A stretch of DNA of 64,000 nt from G965205725 sp965205725 (GTDB taxonomy: Bacteria > Pseudomonadota > Gammaproteobacteria > Pseudomonadales > Halieaceae), in assembly GCA_965205725.1 (NCBI GenBank), contig OZ242189.1:3100001-3164000 (forward strand). Reading direction: 5' to 3'. Positions within the stretch are counted from its first letter, which is position 1; each line of letters begins with the position of its first letter. A program made the position numbers and the translations under genes. This document shows positions 7,811 to 15,141 of the stretch, in pieces. Below the pieces are notes generated by a model. That model worked only from the letters and a program-made list of their open reading frames with translations. It did no database searches and was not told the DNA's origin.

Positions 7811-8884
7811 TTACTCCTCGTTACTGTTCTGCTTCTGTCGCTTTTCATCCCACTCAGATTCCAGCAAGCGCGCTCCGCGCAACATATTGCCCATGGCATA
7901 GTTGGCCTCGTGACAGGCGTATTCATACACTGGGCCTTGCGTCATCGGCCAGGTGTATTCACCACTGAATGGCTGAGTCCAGACTGTGGGGTCGTCAACC
8001 GTGAATTGGTAGAGTATGGTTTTGTCATCAACAGGGGAAAATTTCTCCACGACGTGCAGGTCGCGTGTGGCATTGTAAAGGCCGGGAGCGTCGGTAAAGT
8101 TAGTGGTGTCTACCACTAGAGTATCCCCTTCCCACCAGCCGATAGAGTCCCCCAGCCACTTGCGAATTTCAGGGGCCACATGCTCACTATTAAGGCGCAC
8201 CACCCGCGCATCGTGCACCATTTCAATCAAAATCATAACGTGAGTTGGCGTCTGTACGATGCGTTTATAATTATTGTACAGCGTCGGCAACATTGGAGGC
8301 CCGCCGGTTGAGCCAAAGCCAGCCAGACATCGCTCCGCGGCTGAGCGTGACTCGGGGCCGTCGTAGGGGCCTGCGCCGTCGAAGGCCATCCACCAGGCAG
8401 TGCCTGTATTGGGTTTGTAATACTTGTACCGCTCCCGCAACGCGGCTTTGCCCTGATCCGTCATTGTCGGATAGCGTCCATTGGCGGGGTCGTACAAAAT
8501 TGAAGTGCGGATTTTGCCATCCACTGCAAACGCATCCTGGCCCGGATCAATCCACTCGATGTTATAACCACCAACGCCGCCAGCACCATATTGATAGTTG
8601 CCGTCGCCGCCCTTGGGCGGGGCTTTGCGATTGGGGTCGCTGCTCTTTTCTGCCTCAAGCGCTTCCAGCTTCACATTATTGATAACGGCGTCGGCCGCCT
8701 CACGGGTAATCCACAGGGTTTTGCCAAATTCTTTGGGTCGCTCTACAGGGGTCAATGTAGCGACATCGTAAGTCCCATTAAAATCGGGCTTACCGTCAGA
8801 GGTACGCTTTTTTACATCAGCCACAACACCGGCGCTGGTGACTGCGACAAGCGCCACGCAAAGCTGCAAAACTATGTTGACCAT
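7811..8884 (-). CDS. Secreted protein of unknown function, WEGDTLV family
   Basis: A 357-residue exported protein. ATG at 8884 is preferred because a strong AGGAGG lies just upstream; ATG 8887 is an alternative. A signal peptide (IVLQLCVALVAVTSAGVVA) precedes DGKPDFNGTYD. The C-terminal half carries WLGDSIGWWEGDTLVVDTTN, then DLHVVEKFSPVDDKTILYQF and DDPTVWTQPFSG. The same motifs occur in the adjacent lipoprotein, so the two are paralogous. I recall such proteins next to DUF6152 genes in marine and soil proteobacteria but know no function. Middle gene of the operon 9752-7363. Confidence 0.7.
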   Translation of the reverse strand: MVNIVLQLCVALVAVTSAGVVADVKKRTSDGKPDFNGTYDVATLTPVERPKEFGKTLWITREAADAVINNVKLEALEAEKSSDPNRKAPPKGGDGNYQYGAGGVGGYNIEWIDPGQDAFAVDGKIRTSILYDPANGRYPTMTDQGKAALRERYKYYKPNTGTAWWMAFDGAGPYDGPESRSAAERCLAGFGSTGGPPMLPTLYNNYKRIVQTPTHVMILIEMVHDARVVRLNSEHVAPEIRKWLGDSIGWWEGDTLVVDTTNFTDAPGLYNATRDLHVVEKFSPVDDKTILYQFTVDDPTVWTQPFSGEYTWPMTQGPVYEYACHEANYAMGNMLRGARLLESEWDEKRQKQNSNEE

Positions 8885-8894
8885 CATCCCCCTC

Positions 8895-9752
8895 CTACTT
8901 ATCCAGTGGTGCTCGGCGCCACTGCCCGTATAAAAGCTCTTCGACGTATTCCACGCATTTGAAATCCAGCAGTTGCATATCCACTTCCATACGCCTATAC
9001 AGCGGCATGGCGATTGTCCAGGGTTTTGAATAAACCTGTGGGTCTTCAATCGTGGCCTCGTACCAAAGATGGTTTGGCCCCATCGGGGTATACCGCTCCA
9101 CAACGTGTAATTGTTCACTGTGGTGATTACCCGCACGGTCCAGCCATGTATCTGCCAGGAGGCCGGTTACATCGAGCACCAGTGTGTCCCCCTCCCAACT
9201 GGCCACCGACTGCCCCATCCAGGAATCAATCGGTGCAGGGCCGGGGTCTTCAGAGTAAATATTCCTGACTGCTGCCGCATACTGATAGGCAATAAAAAGG
9301 TCCTTGTCTCCCTGAAAGATCTGAAATGGATAAGGCATATAGGTTGCTCGCGGTACTCCAGGCAAATAGCACTTCACCTCCGGGTCGAGTTTAGACCAAT
9401 GCTTCCGATTAGCGTTGCGCCTGGCCAGTGCCTCTTTGGTATACGGTATCTTGCCGCCACCAGCTACCACACCCAGGCCTGGCGGCACCGAAGCTACCGC
9501 CCCCAGCGCCAGAGTCGCCTTGCTGGGTACGGGGCCCATCGGCCCTTCACGCTCCTGTAGGGATGAGCGCGCCATATGCACTTCCAGGTCGTAATGTGCG
9601 GAGTTCAGTGCCTGCCAAATTCCATTCAGGTCAGGATGAATACCATCGGCTGCCCGCGGTGCGACATAGCCTTCACCAGCGCCGGGGCTGCCACTGTCAA
9701 CGCAGGCCAGTAGCGTTGAACAAAGGATCAATAGAAAGAAGAGATTCTTCAT
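8895..9752 (-). CDS. Lipoprotein of unknown function, WEGDTLV family
   Basis: A 285-residue protein with a lipoprotein signal (MKNLFFLLILCSTLLAC, lipobox LLAC) followed by VDSGSPGAG, so it is probably anchored to a membrane. Downstream motifs are DGIHPDLNGIWQALN, KCYLPGVPRATYMPYPFQI, SVASWEGDTLVLDVTG, EQLHVVERYTPMGPNHLWYE and EDPQVYSKPW. These mirror the second half of the next gene, so the pair arose by duplication. First gene of a three-gene minus-strand operon and divergent from the hydroxyacyl-CoA dehydrogenase gene (80-base gap). Function unknown. Confidence 0.7.
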   Translation of the reverse strand: MKNLFFLLILCSTLLACVDSGSPGAGEGYVAPRAADGIHPDLNGIWQALNSAHYDLEVHMARSSLQEREGPMGPVPSKATLALGAVASVPPGLGVVAGGGKIPYTKEALARRNANRKHWSKLDPEVKCYLPGVPRATYMPYPFQIFQGDKDLFIAYQYAAAVRNIYSEDPGPAPIDSWMGQSVASWEGDTLVLDVTGLLADTWLDRAGNHHSEQLHVVERYTPMGPNHLWYEATIEDPQVYSKPWTIAMPLYRRMEVDMQLLDFKCVEYVEELLYGQWRRAPLDK

Positions 9753-9832
9753 GCACGTCCCTATTGTGATTATTGCAGGCTTCTGTTTTTATAAGCGGCT
9801 CAGTTTACCAGTAGATAACGAGGAGTTTCACT

Positions 9833-11098
9833 ATGCCGCAACCCAATGTCGATGACTATATCGCCAAAGCCGAACTTATGGCTGGGGAAATTGACGGCCT
9901 GTCCGCAAACGCCAACACACGGCCGGTTAACTCGGTAGGCATTATTGGAGCTGGCACCATGGGCGGAGGCATTTCCATGAACTTTGCCAATGCTGGCATT
10001 GACGTCACCATTGTAGAAACTCAGCAAGAGGCACTGGACCGAGGGCTGGGAGTTGTCCGCCAAAACTATGAGCGCAGCGCCAGTCGCGGTCGCTTTCCCA
10101 TGGCAGAAGTAGATGTTCGCATGGGGCGCATAACAGGCACCCTTGCAATGGAAGATCTGTCCAACTGCGATCTCATTATTGAGGCCGTATTTGAAGATAT
10201 GGAACTGAAAAAAAGCATTTTTACCCGGCTTGATGGAATCGCCAAACAGGGCGCCATTTTGGCAACCAACACCTCGGGATTGAATATTGACGAGATAGCT
10301 GCTCAAACCAGTCGACCACAAGATGTAATTGGTCTGCACTTTTTCTCTCCCGCTAACGTGATGAAGCTGCTGGAAGTTGTACGGGCGGACTTAACGGCCG
10401 AAGATGTGGTTGCCACGGCTATGAAGCTGTCTACACACATCAATAAAATTGCCGCTTTGGTTGGCGTTTGCCCAGGGTTTGTCGGCAATCGCATTCTCGC
10501 CTACCGGGGCCTTGCTGCTGGCGCACTGATCGACCAGGGTGTTATGCCCTGGGATGTCGACACAGCGTTTAACAAGTTCGGCTTCCGTATGGGGCCCTTT
10601 CAAATGTCAGACCTGGCCGGGCTGGATATAGGCTGGAAAAAGGGCGCGAAAACCAACAATCCAATTCGCGATGCGCTCTGCGAAATGGACCGGCGCGGCC
10701 AAAAAACCGGCGCGGGATACTACGATTATGATAAAGAGCGCAATCGCATCCCATCGGACATAACCGCACAGGTTATTCGTGAGGTTACAGGTAACACCGA
10801 GGCCGTGACACTCTCTGATCAAGACATCATCGAAATATGTGTTTACCCCATGATCAACGAAGGTCTGAAAATACTCGAAGAAGGCAAGGCCCAGCGCCCC
10901 AGCGATATTGATGTTATCTGGCTTAACGGTTACGGCTGGCCTAAGGATAAGGGCGGCCCAATGTACTACGGCGACAGGGTGGGTGCAGAGAAAATTCTGG
11001 CTCGGATGGAGCAGCTAGCCGAGCAGGATGAAAAACTGCGGCCCGCTGACACGCTTCGAAGGCTAGCCAGTGAAGGCGGATTTTTTATTGACCTTTAG
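9833..11098 (+). CDS. 3-hydroxyacyl-CoA dehydrogenase (stand-alone)
   Basis: A 421-residue NAD-dependent 3-hydroxyacyl-CoA dehydrogenase, the third step of beta-oxidation. The Rossmann motif is GIIGAGTMGGGISMNFANAG (about residues 37-56). Then come the NTSGLNIDEIA segment, the catalytic GLHFFSPANVMKLLEVV (histidine in HFFSP), GFVGNRILA, and two C-terminal HAD domains (MGPFQMSDLAGLDIGW; INEGLKILEEGKAQRPSDID). It matches the dehydrogenase half of FadB/FadJ-type proteins but has no crotonase (enoyl-CoA hydratase) half. A clear AGGAG precedes ATG 9833. No thiolase or hydratase gene is next to it. Confidence 0.88.
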   Translation: MPQPNVDDYIAKAELMAGEIDGLSANANTRPVNSVGIIGAGTMGGGISMNFANAGIDVTIVETQQEALDRGLGVVRQNYERSASRGRFPMAEVDVRMGRITGTLAMEDLSNCDLIIEAVFEDMELKKSIFTRLDGIAKQGAILATNTSGLNIDEIAAQTSRPQDVIGLHFFSPANVMKLLEVVRADLTAEDVVATAMKLSTHINKIAALVGVCPGFVGNRILAYRGLAAGALIDQGVMPWDVDTAFNKFGFRMGPFQMSDLAGLDIGWKKGAKTNNPIRDALCEMDRRGQKTGAGYYDYDKERNRIPSDITAQVIREVTGNTEAVTLSDQDIIEICVYPMINEGLKILEEGKAQRPSDIDVIWLNGYGWPKDKGGPMYYGDRVGAEKILARMEQLAEQDEKLRPADTLRRLASEGGFFIDL

Positions 11099-11193
11099 AG
11101 CTGGCGGCAGTGCGCACGCGCTCAGACTGACTTTAGATAGCTGGCGCATAGTCCGCTTTTTGTTACAGTTAACAACGTATATACATCGCCAAC

Positions 11194-11308
11194 GAAAACC
11201 TGCTTGCCAGCTATAACCCAGAAGCAGGGCAACAAGCCCGCAAAGCCACTGGCAGTTTTTATACGTCGCGGGAAATTGTCAGCTATATGGTGGATGAAAG
11301 TATCAAAG
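11194..11308 (+). pseudogene. Fragment of the 5' half of an Eco57I-type methylase gene
   Basis: About 115 bases align without gaps to 177-291 of the methylase at the left edge, with few mismatches. The reading is ENLLASYNPEAGQQARKATG then SFYTSREIVSYMVDESIK, after which similarity stops. The frame stays open to a TAG at 11378-11380, next to the left end of the IS. It is a relic of a further methylase copy. Confidence 0.8.
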
Positions 11309-11381
11309 CTACTTCGTTAGGGCCGCTCAATAATAAAATCGGAGAAACACTTGAAGTTAAAACAGGTAGAGACCTTTAGTA

Positions 11382-12777
11382 TTTTCCAATCCAGAAATGA
11401 GCCTGAAACGACGGTGTATTAAGCCCTTATCTTGAGTCGCTCATGGAGTTGTGTAAATAAATAATCTCGTGCTGAATTGAGTTGTTCAGCGGCTTCATTG
11501 TCGGTCATTTCTTTGGCGAATGCATCCAGATTTTTGAAGGTGATCCCCGGCTTCAAGTATTGGCTGGGTTTGGCCAGGGAGCGGAATTTCTCATAGGGCG
11601 TCATCATGTCCTGGTAGCGGTATTTCTTACGCTGTTTGCCCTTCTCATCAGTGATTGTGGTGGGGAAATAGCAGGGCCGATGGAAGTTAACGTATCGGTA
11701 GACCTGTTGCCTGTTCAGTTGGGCAAAGTCAGTGGCGTACTGCTGCGGGATGTGTGTGTACCCATAGAGTTTGCGAATGACCGAGCCATTTTTACTCTCA
11801 ACCAAGCCATTGTCGTTACTGTGCCGAGGCCGTGATTTAGTAAATTCAATGCGTAGCTTGTCCAGTAGCTGAGCCACAGTGTAGTTGATGTATTCACCGC
11901 CATTGTCTGCGTGAAAGCCCCGTATTTTAAAGGGGAAGGCCGCCAATATCTGTTGGAGGGCTGGCCGCATAAACGCCTCGCTAATACGTTCCAGCGTGAC
12001 GATAATCTGGAATTGCGTGACCTCATCCACGGCGTTGACGTGGTAGATTCCTTTGCGCTTATCCTGATCACCTTGATGGACAGAGTCGATACGGATATAG
12101 CCCGGTTGATTATTGGGACAGGGTTTGCGCCGCTGACCGATAGAGGCGGCTTTAGGCCGTGTCCTGGTCAAGACACAGCGCTGCCTCTGATAAGCCTTGG
12201 AGGCCCGCAGGTTGTACAGGTGAGAAACCGAAATACCCGCCAGGCGCTGATACTCGGCTTGGCCAAAGCGCTGATAAGCCCGCTCACACAGCTTTTTCAA
12301 TACAGGGCCACTAGGCTGACCATGCCGCTCATCCATACTCGCCAACAGACGACTATCGGTATCAGTGTAGGCGCGCTTGAAACCATTGCGGCGAGCGGGC
12401 TTTACTGAGATTGTGCCTGTTTTGACGTATTGCCGTATCAGGCGCTTGGTCTGGGCCCGAGAGTAGCCGGTGACCTTCATCAGGTAGCGGGTGACGGTTC
12501 CCCGGTCCGTTTTGCCAAGCAGCAAGTACCGGTGCTTCACCAGGGTCTTTTGTACCCATCGATAGCGCTCTGGCTTATCGGTGGCCACGTTGAAGGCTAC
12601 GGCCTGGGTACCCTCGAGGAATTGCCTAATGGCGTCCAGGGTGTTCAGTTGCTCTAAGCTCATGATCGTTTTCATCCGCTGATCATGAACGACAACAAGG
12701 ACTATTTCAGGCTCATTTTATAGTGGAAACAGCTTGCCGTGCTTCCTTCCGTTTCAGGCTCATTTTATATTGGAAAA
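11382..12777 (-). mobile_element. Complete insertion sequence with rve-type transposase
   Basis: The left end at 11382 (TTTTCCAATCCAGAAATGAG then CCTGAAAC) and the right end at 12777 (reverse complement TTTTCCAATATAAAATGAGC then CTGAAAC) form terminal inverted repeats of about 27-28 bases around one transposase gene. The tract TTTCAGGCTCATTTTATA occurs twice near the right end (12707 and 12752). A detached copy of the last 148 bases lies at 13351-13498. The flanks (GAGACCTTT on the left; CCTTTTTGCACGAAAG on the right) suggest insertion at the terminus of the MITE-like repeat. Confidence 0.8.
11419..12675 (-). CDS. Transposase with integrase (rve, DDE) catalytic core
   Basis: A 418-residue transposase. 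The N-terminal part carries HTH-like segments (VTRYLMKVTGYSRAQTKRLI), followed by an rve catalytic core with visible acidic residues: first Asp in YIRIDSVHQGD, second in FHADNGGEYIN, and Glu in DNGLVESKNGSV. A basic stretch (KGKQRKKYRYQDMMTPYEKF) follows. Closest in style to IS481-like or unclassified (ISNCY) integrase-type elements; I cannot fix the family by eye. All catalytic residues are present and the frame is unbroken, so it is probably active. ATG at 12663 (MSLEQL) is an alternative start. Confidence 0.85.
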   Translation of the reverse strand: MKTIMSLEQLNTLDAIRQFLEGTQAVAFNVATDKPERYRWVQKTLVKHRYLLLGKTDRGTVTRYLMKVTGYSRAQTKRLIRQYVKTGTISVKPARRNGFKRAYTDTDSRLLASMDERHGQPSGPVLKKLCERAYQRFGQAEYQRLAGISVSHLYNLRASKAYQRQRCVLTRTRPKAASIGQRRKPCPNNQPGYIRIDSVHQGDQDKRKGIYHVNAVDEVTQFQIIVTLERISEAFMRPALQQILAAFPFKIRGFHADNGGEYINYTVAQLLDKLRIEFTKSRPRHSNDNGLVESKNGSVIRKLYGYTHIPQQYATDFAQLNRQQVYRYVNFHRPCYFPTTITDEKGKQRKKYRYQDMMTPYEKFRSLAKPSQYLKPGITFKNLDAFAKEMTDNEAAEQLNSARDYLFTQLHERLKIRA

Positions 12778-12948
12778 GACTCCTTTTTGCACGAAAGCCA
12801 TTTCACCGGCATGCTGGCGTCGCCTAAAAGCGCCTGCTCCTGCTGTTGGTAAAATCGGACTCAATCGGTCATTTATACGCCTAAACTCCCTCATTGTGTG
12901 CGTGTTTGCCTGGCCTGAAAGCGACATCATCTTCCGTGCAAAGGTCTC
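12778..12948 (-). mobile_element. MITE-like repeat, copy 2 (inverted)
   Basis: Reverse complement of the element at 41656-41817. It begins TTTTTGCACGAAAGCCATTT and ends CGACATCATCTTCCGTGCAA followed by AGGTCTC. Internal matches include GGCGTCGCCTAAAAGCGCCTG and TTGGTAAAATCGGACTCAAT. Its left terminus coincides with the right end of the IS. Confidence 0.78.
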
Positions 12949-12950
12949 AG

Positions 12951-13169
12951 GTAGTAGAGAATCTTGGACAAGCTAATTCGATAGCAACTGCGAGGCAAAT
13001 AGCTCAAGAGTTAGGTATTCCATGGGAAGGCGGTATTTCAGTAGTGTTTAACGCAGTATCTAAAGACCTAGACAGAGTTCCTGGAAATATTGGGAGTAAC
13101 AACGACAACGAAGATGCAGTTATTCGAAAGTGGCTTTTAAAGTATCTGTCATGGTTCAGATACCTATGA
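12951..13169 (+). pseudogene. Orphan C-terminal coding fragment, unknown
   Basis: An open frame begins inside the MITE-like repeat. After the repeat it reads VVENLGQANSIATARQIAQE then LGIPWEGGISVVFNAVSKDL and ends KWLLKYLSWFRYL. The composition looks like protein but there is no start codon after the repeat, so it may be the tail of a gene cut by repeat insertion. No family recognised. The stretch 13170-13350 that follows holds only a transposase-like leader (ATG 13310, MQIKSLRAVEKLLDG) fused into the IS remnant. Confidence 0.3.
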
Positions 13170-13350
13170 GACTTTTGGACAATTGTTATTGCGCCTGTGG
13201 AGTGGTGGGTAAGTCGTAGACTTATCCATCCAATCCACAGGTCGTGATCCCCGGATTTCTAAGAGCCTGGTCGCTTGTGAGTGATTAAATCCACACAGGA
13301 GACGACCCGATGCAGATCAAAAGCCTGCGTGCAGTCGAGAAACTGCTTGA

Positions 13351-13498
13351 CGGCATCCAGGGTGGTCAATTGTTCTGAGCTCATGATCGTTTTCATCCGC
13401 TGATCATGAATGACAACAAGGACTATTTCAGGCTCATTTTATAGTGGAAACAGCTTGCCGTGCTTCCTTCCGTTTCAGGCTCATTTTATATTGGAAAA
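13351..13498 (-). mobile_element. IS right-end remnant (second copy)
   Basis: About 148 bases duplicate 12630-12777, the right end of the intact IS, at a constant offset of 721 bases, including the inverted-repeat terminus (TTTATATTGGAAAA). Only the first codons of the transposase survive. The terminus ends 10 bases before the rpmB promoter. Confidence 0.82.
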
Positions 13499-13507
13499 GA
13501 CTGCTGC

Positions 13508-13536
13508 TTGCTATGGCAGGGGTGTTCTGGTATAAA
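13508..13536 (+). promoter_or_regulatory. Probable sigma70 promoter of rpmBG
   Basis: TTGCTA (13508-13513), a 17-base spacer, and TATAAA (13531-13536) preceded by TGG, giving an extended -10. It sits about 97 bases before the rpmB start and directly after the IS remnant terminus. Confidence 0.55.
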
Positions 13537-13632
13537 GTCGCGCTGCATTTTGCAGGCACTCTGGCAGGCGCTCCGGTTTACGGGAGGTTTGCCAATAAAT
13601 TCACTGATTTCCCGCATTTTGGGGAGAGAGCA

Positions 13633-13866
13633 ATGGCTAGAGTTTGTCAGGTCACCGGAAAACGTCCGGTGACCGGAAACAATGTATCCCACGCGAAAAA
13701 TCGCACACGTCGCCGGTTTTTGCCGAATTTGCACAACCACCGTTTCTGGATTGAATCTGAAAAGCGTTTTGTCAGTTTGCGTGTCTCCAGCAAGGGTATG
13801 CGTATCATTGACAAAAAGGGTATTGAGCAGGTGCTGGCTGACTTGCGCACCCGTGGCGAGGTATAG
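13633..13866 (+). CDS. rpmB: 50S ribosomal protein L28
   Basis: A 77-residue L28: MARVCQVTGKRPVTGNNVSH, then AKNRTRRRFLPNLHNHRFWI, ending LADLRTRGEV. The zinc-ligand cysteines of the C+ form are absent, so it is the zinc-independent type. ATG 13633 is fixed by family start and a GGGGAGAGAG ribosome binding site; the frame extends upstream only through IS-remnant DNA. The next gene is rpmG, the near-universal partner. The stop codon lies inside a short tandem repeat that separates the two genes. Confidence 0.97.
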   Translation: MARVCQVTGKRPVTGNNVSHAKNRTRRRFLPNLHNHRFWIESEKRFVSLRVSSKGMRIIDKKGIEQVLADLRTRGEV

Positions 13867-13936
13867 CGCCCGCAGCGAACAGGCCGAGCAGGTCGAACAG
13901 GTATAGCGTCCGCAGCGAACAGGTCGAACAGATATA
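13861..13936 (+). repeat. Imperfect tandem repeat between rpmB and rpmG
   Basis: GTATAGCGCCCGCAGCGAAC... at 13861 is repeated as GTATAGCGTCCGCAGCGAAC... at 13901. The first copy has ten extra bases (CCGAGCAGGT). The repeat includes the rpmB stop codon and fills the spacer to the rpmG ribosome binding site (GAGGAATCC). Confidence 0.75.
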
Positions 13937-13949
13937 GAGGAATCCTGCA

Positions 13950-14105
13950 ATGAGAGAGAAAATTAAAATGGTGTCGTCCGCCGGTACTGGACACTACTAC
14001 ACCACTGACAAGAACAAGCGCACCACTCCAGACAAGCTGGAAATGAATAAGTACGACCCGGTTGTTCGCAAGCACGTCATTTATAAAGAGTCCAAGATCA
14101 AGTAA
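13950..14105 (+). CDS. rpmG: 50S ribosomal protein L33
   Basis: A 51-residue L33 starting MREKIKMVSSAGTGHYYTTD and ending VIYKESKIK. It has no cysteines, so it is the zinc-free form. ATG 13950 follows TATAGAGGAATCCTGCA, a good ribosome binding site. It is second in the rpmBG operon, 83 bases after rpmB, and is followed 22 bases later by a terminator. Length and sequence are standard for the family. Confidence 0.96.
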   Translation: MREKIKMVSSAGTGHYYTTDKNKRTTPDKLEMNKYDPVVRKHVIYKESKIK

Positions 14106-14127
14106 TTGCCGGCTGCGCCAAATACGG

Positions 14128-14152
14128 AAAACCCGCTACAGCGGGTTTTTTT
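14128..14152 (+). terminator. Rho-independent terminator of rpmBG
   Basis: Stem AACCCGCT/AGCGGGTT with a short loop followed by a run of T (TTTTTTT), starting 22 bases after the rpmG stop. Confidence 0.9.
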
Positions 14153-14206
14153 GTATCTCCAGAATGTTGATCAGAGCATGACCTGACCGAGTGTGATGGG
14201 GGTTTT

Positions 14207-14246
14207 CTGGGGCGTATGCGGCACGGACGCCGCACTCTGGCCCCAG
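14207..14246 (+). other. Long imperfect hairpin upstream of mutM
   Basis: CTGGGGC (14207-14213) pairs with GCCCCAG (14240-14246), with an inner stem GCGGC (14218-14222)/GCCGC (14229-14233). No T-run follows. It may be a leader structure or a decayed repeat; function unknown. Confidence 0.4.
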
Positions 14247-14313
14247 GGACGGGTTTACGGCGTGCCGGGCATCTACCTCTTGACCTCCGCTTACTATTTA
14301 CAGGAAATTGCTA

Positions 14314-15129
14314 TTGCCTGAACTGCCTGAAGTTGAAACCACGCGCCGCGGGATTGAGCGGTATGCCAGTGGTCATGTTGTTGCAAGTGCCATCGTCCGC
14401 AATCGGCGCCTGCGCTGGCCTGTTTCCAAAGAAGTGGAAACGATTTTGCCGGGAGCGAAGATCGAGCATGTTGAGCGCCGTGGGAAGTACCTGCTGTTTC
14501 GCACTGACGCTGGAACCTTGATTGTGCATCTGGGCATGTCGGGTTCACTGCGGGTGGTAACAACGGGTGAACCTGTTCAAAAGCACGATCACGTGGATAT
14601 CTGTCTGCGCGGTGGCAAGATATTGCGTTACAACGACCCACGCCGCTTCGGTTGTATGTTGTGGACGATGGATGATCCGCAGCAGCACGAGTTGCTCGCA
14701 CGTCTGGGGCCAGAGCCCCTCGAACCGGAGTTTACCGCCGCCTACTTGCACAGGCGTTCTCGCGGGCGTAAAGCCGCAGTGAAGACTTTTATTATGGATA
14801 GCCGTGTGGTGGCGGGTGTCGGCAATATCTACGCTAACGAAGCCTTGTTTATGTCAGGTATCTTGCCTTCCAGGGCCGCTGGCAGGGTCTCGTTGGCACA
14901 CTATGAACTATTGCTGGATGCGATCAAGCAGATATTGGCGGCGGCTATAAAACAGGGCGGCACCACCTTGCGAGATTTTGTCGGGGGTGATGGCAAGCCT
15001 GGGTATTTTCGCCAACAACTCAATGTATATGACCACGCAGGAGAGCCGTGTCCATCTTGCGGGAGAGAATTATGCGAGAGCCGACTGGGACAGCGCGCAA
15101 CAGTTTTTTGCGGTTATTGCCAAAGGTAG
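14314..15129 (+). CDS. mutM: Formamidopyrimidine-DNA glycosylase (Fpg/MutM)
   Basis: Base-excision repair enzyme removing 8-oxoguanine and formamidopyrimidines, 271 residues. The catalytic N-terminal PELPEVETTRRGIE requires proline directly after the initiator Met, which fixes the start at TTG 14314 rather than the TTG six bases earlier. Other elements: lysine in RRGKYLLFR, VGNIYANEALF with the DNA-binding helix, and a C-terminal zinc finger (CPSCGREL ... VFCGYCQR). Stop at 15127; coaD converges from the other strand 12 bases later. The TTG start may keep expression low. Confidence 0.95.
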   Translation: MPELPEVETTRRGIERYASGHVVASAIVRNRRLRWPVSKEVETILPGAKIEHVERRGKYLLFRTDAGTLIVHLGMSGSLRVVTTGEPVQKHDHVDICLRGGKILRYNDPRRFGCMLWTMDDPQQHELLARLGPEPLEPEFTAAYLHRRSRGRKAAVKTFIMDSRVVAGVGNIYANEALFMSGILPSRAAGRVSLAHYELLLDAIKQILAAAIKQGGTTLRDFVGGDGKPGYFRQQLNVYDHAGEPCPSCGRELCESRLGQRATVFCGYCQR

Positions 15130-15141
15130 GCTGATAACGGC

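Noticed and set aside
12894..12950. Start of a gene inside the inverted MITE (MCACLPGLKA)
   Set aside because: The bases are shared with the two other non-coding MITE copies, so this part is not ancestral coding sequence.
13444..13632. N-terminal extension of L28
   Set aside because: The extension translates IS-remnant and promoter DNA; L28 proteins start at MARVC and a strong ribosome binding site precedes ATG 13633.
14294..14701. Open frame antisense to mutM
   Set aside because: It lies wholly inside a well-supported repair gene and has no recognisable motifs.
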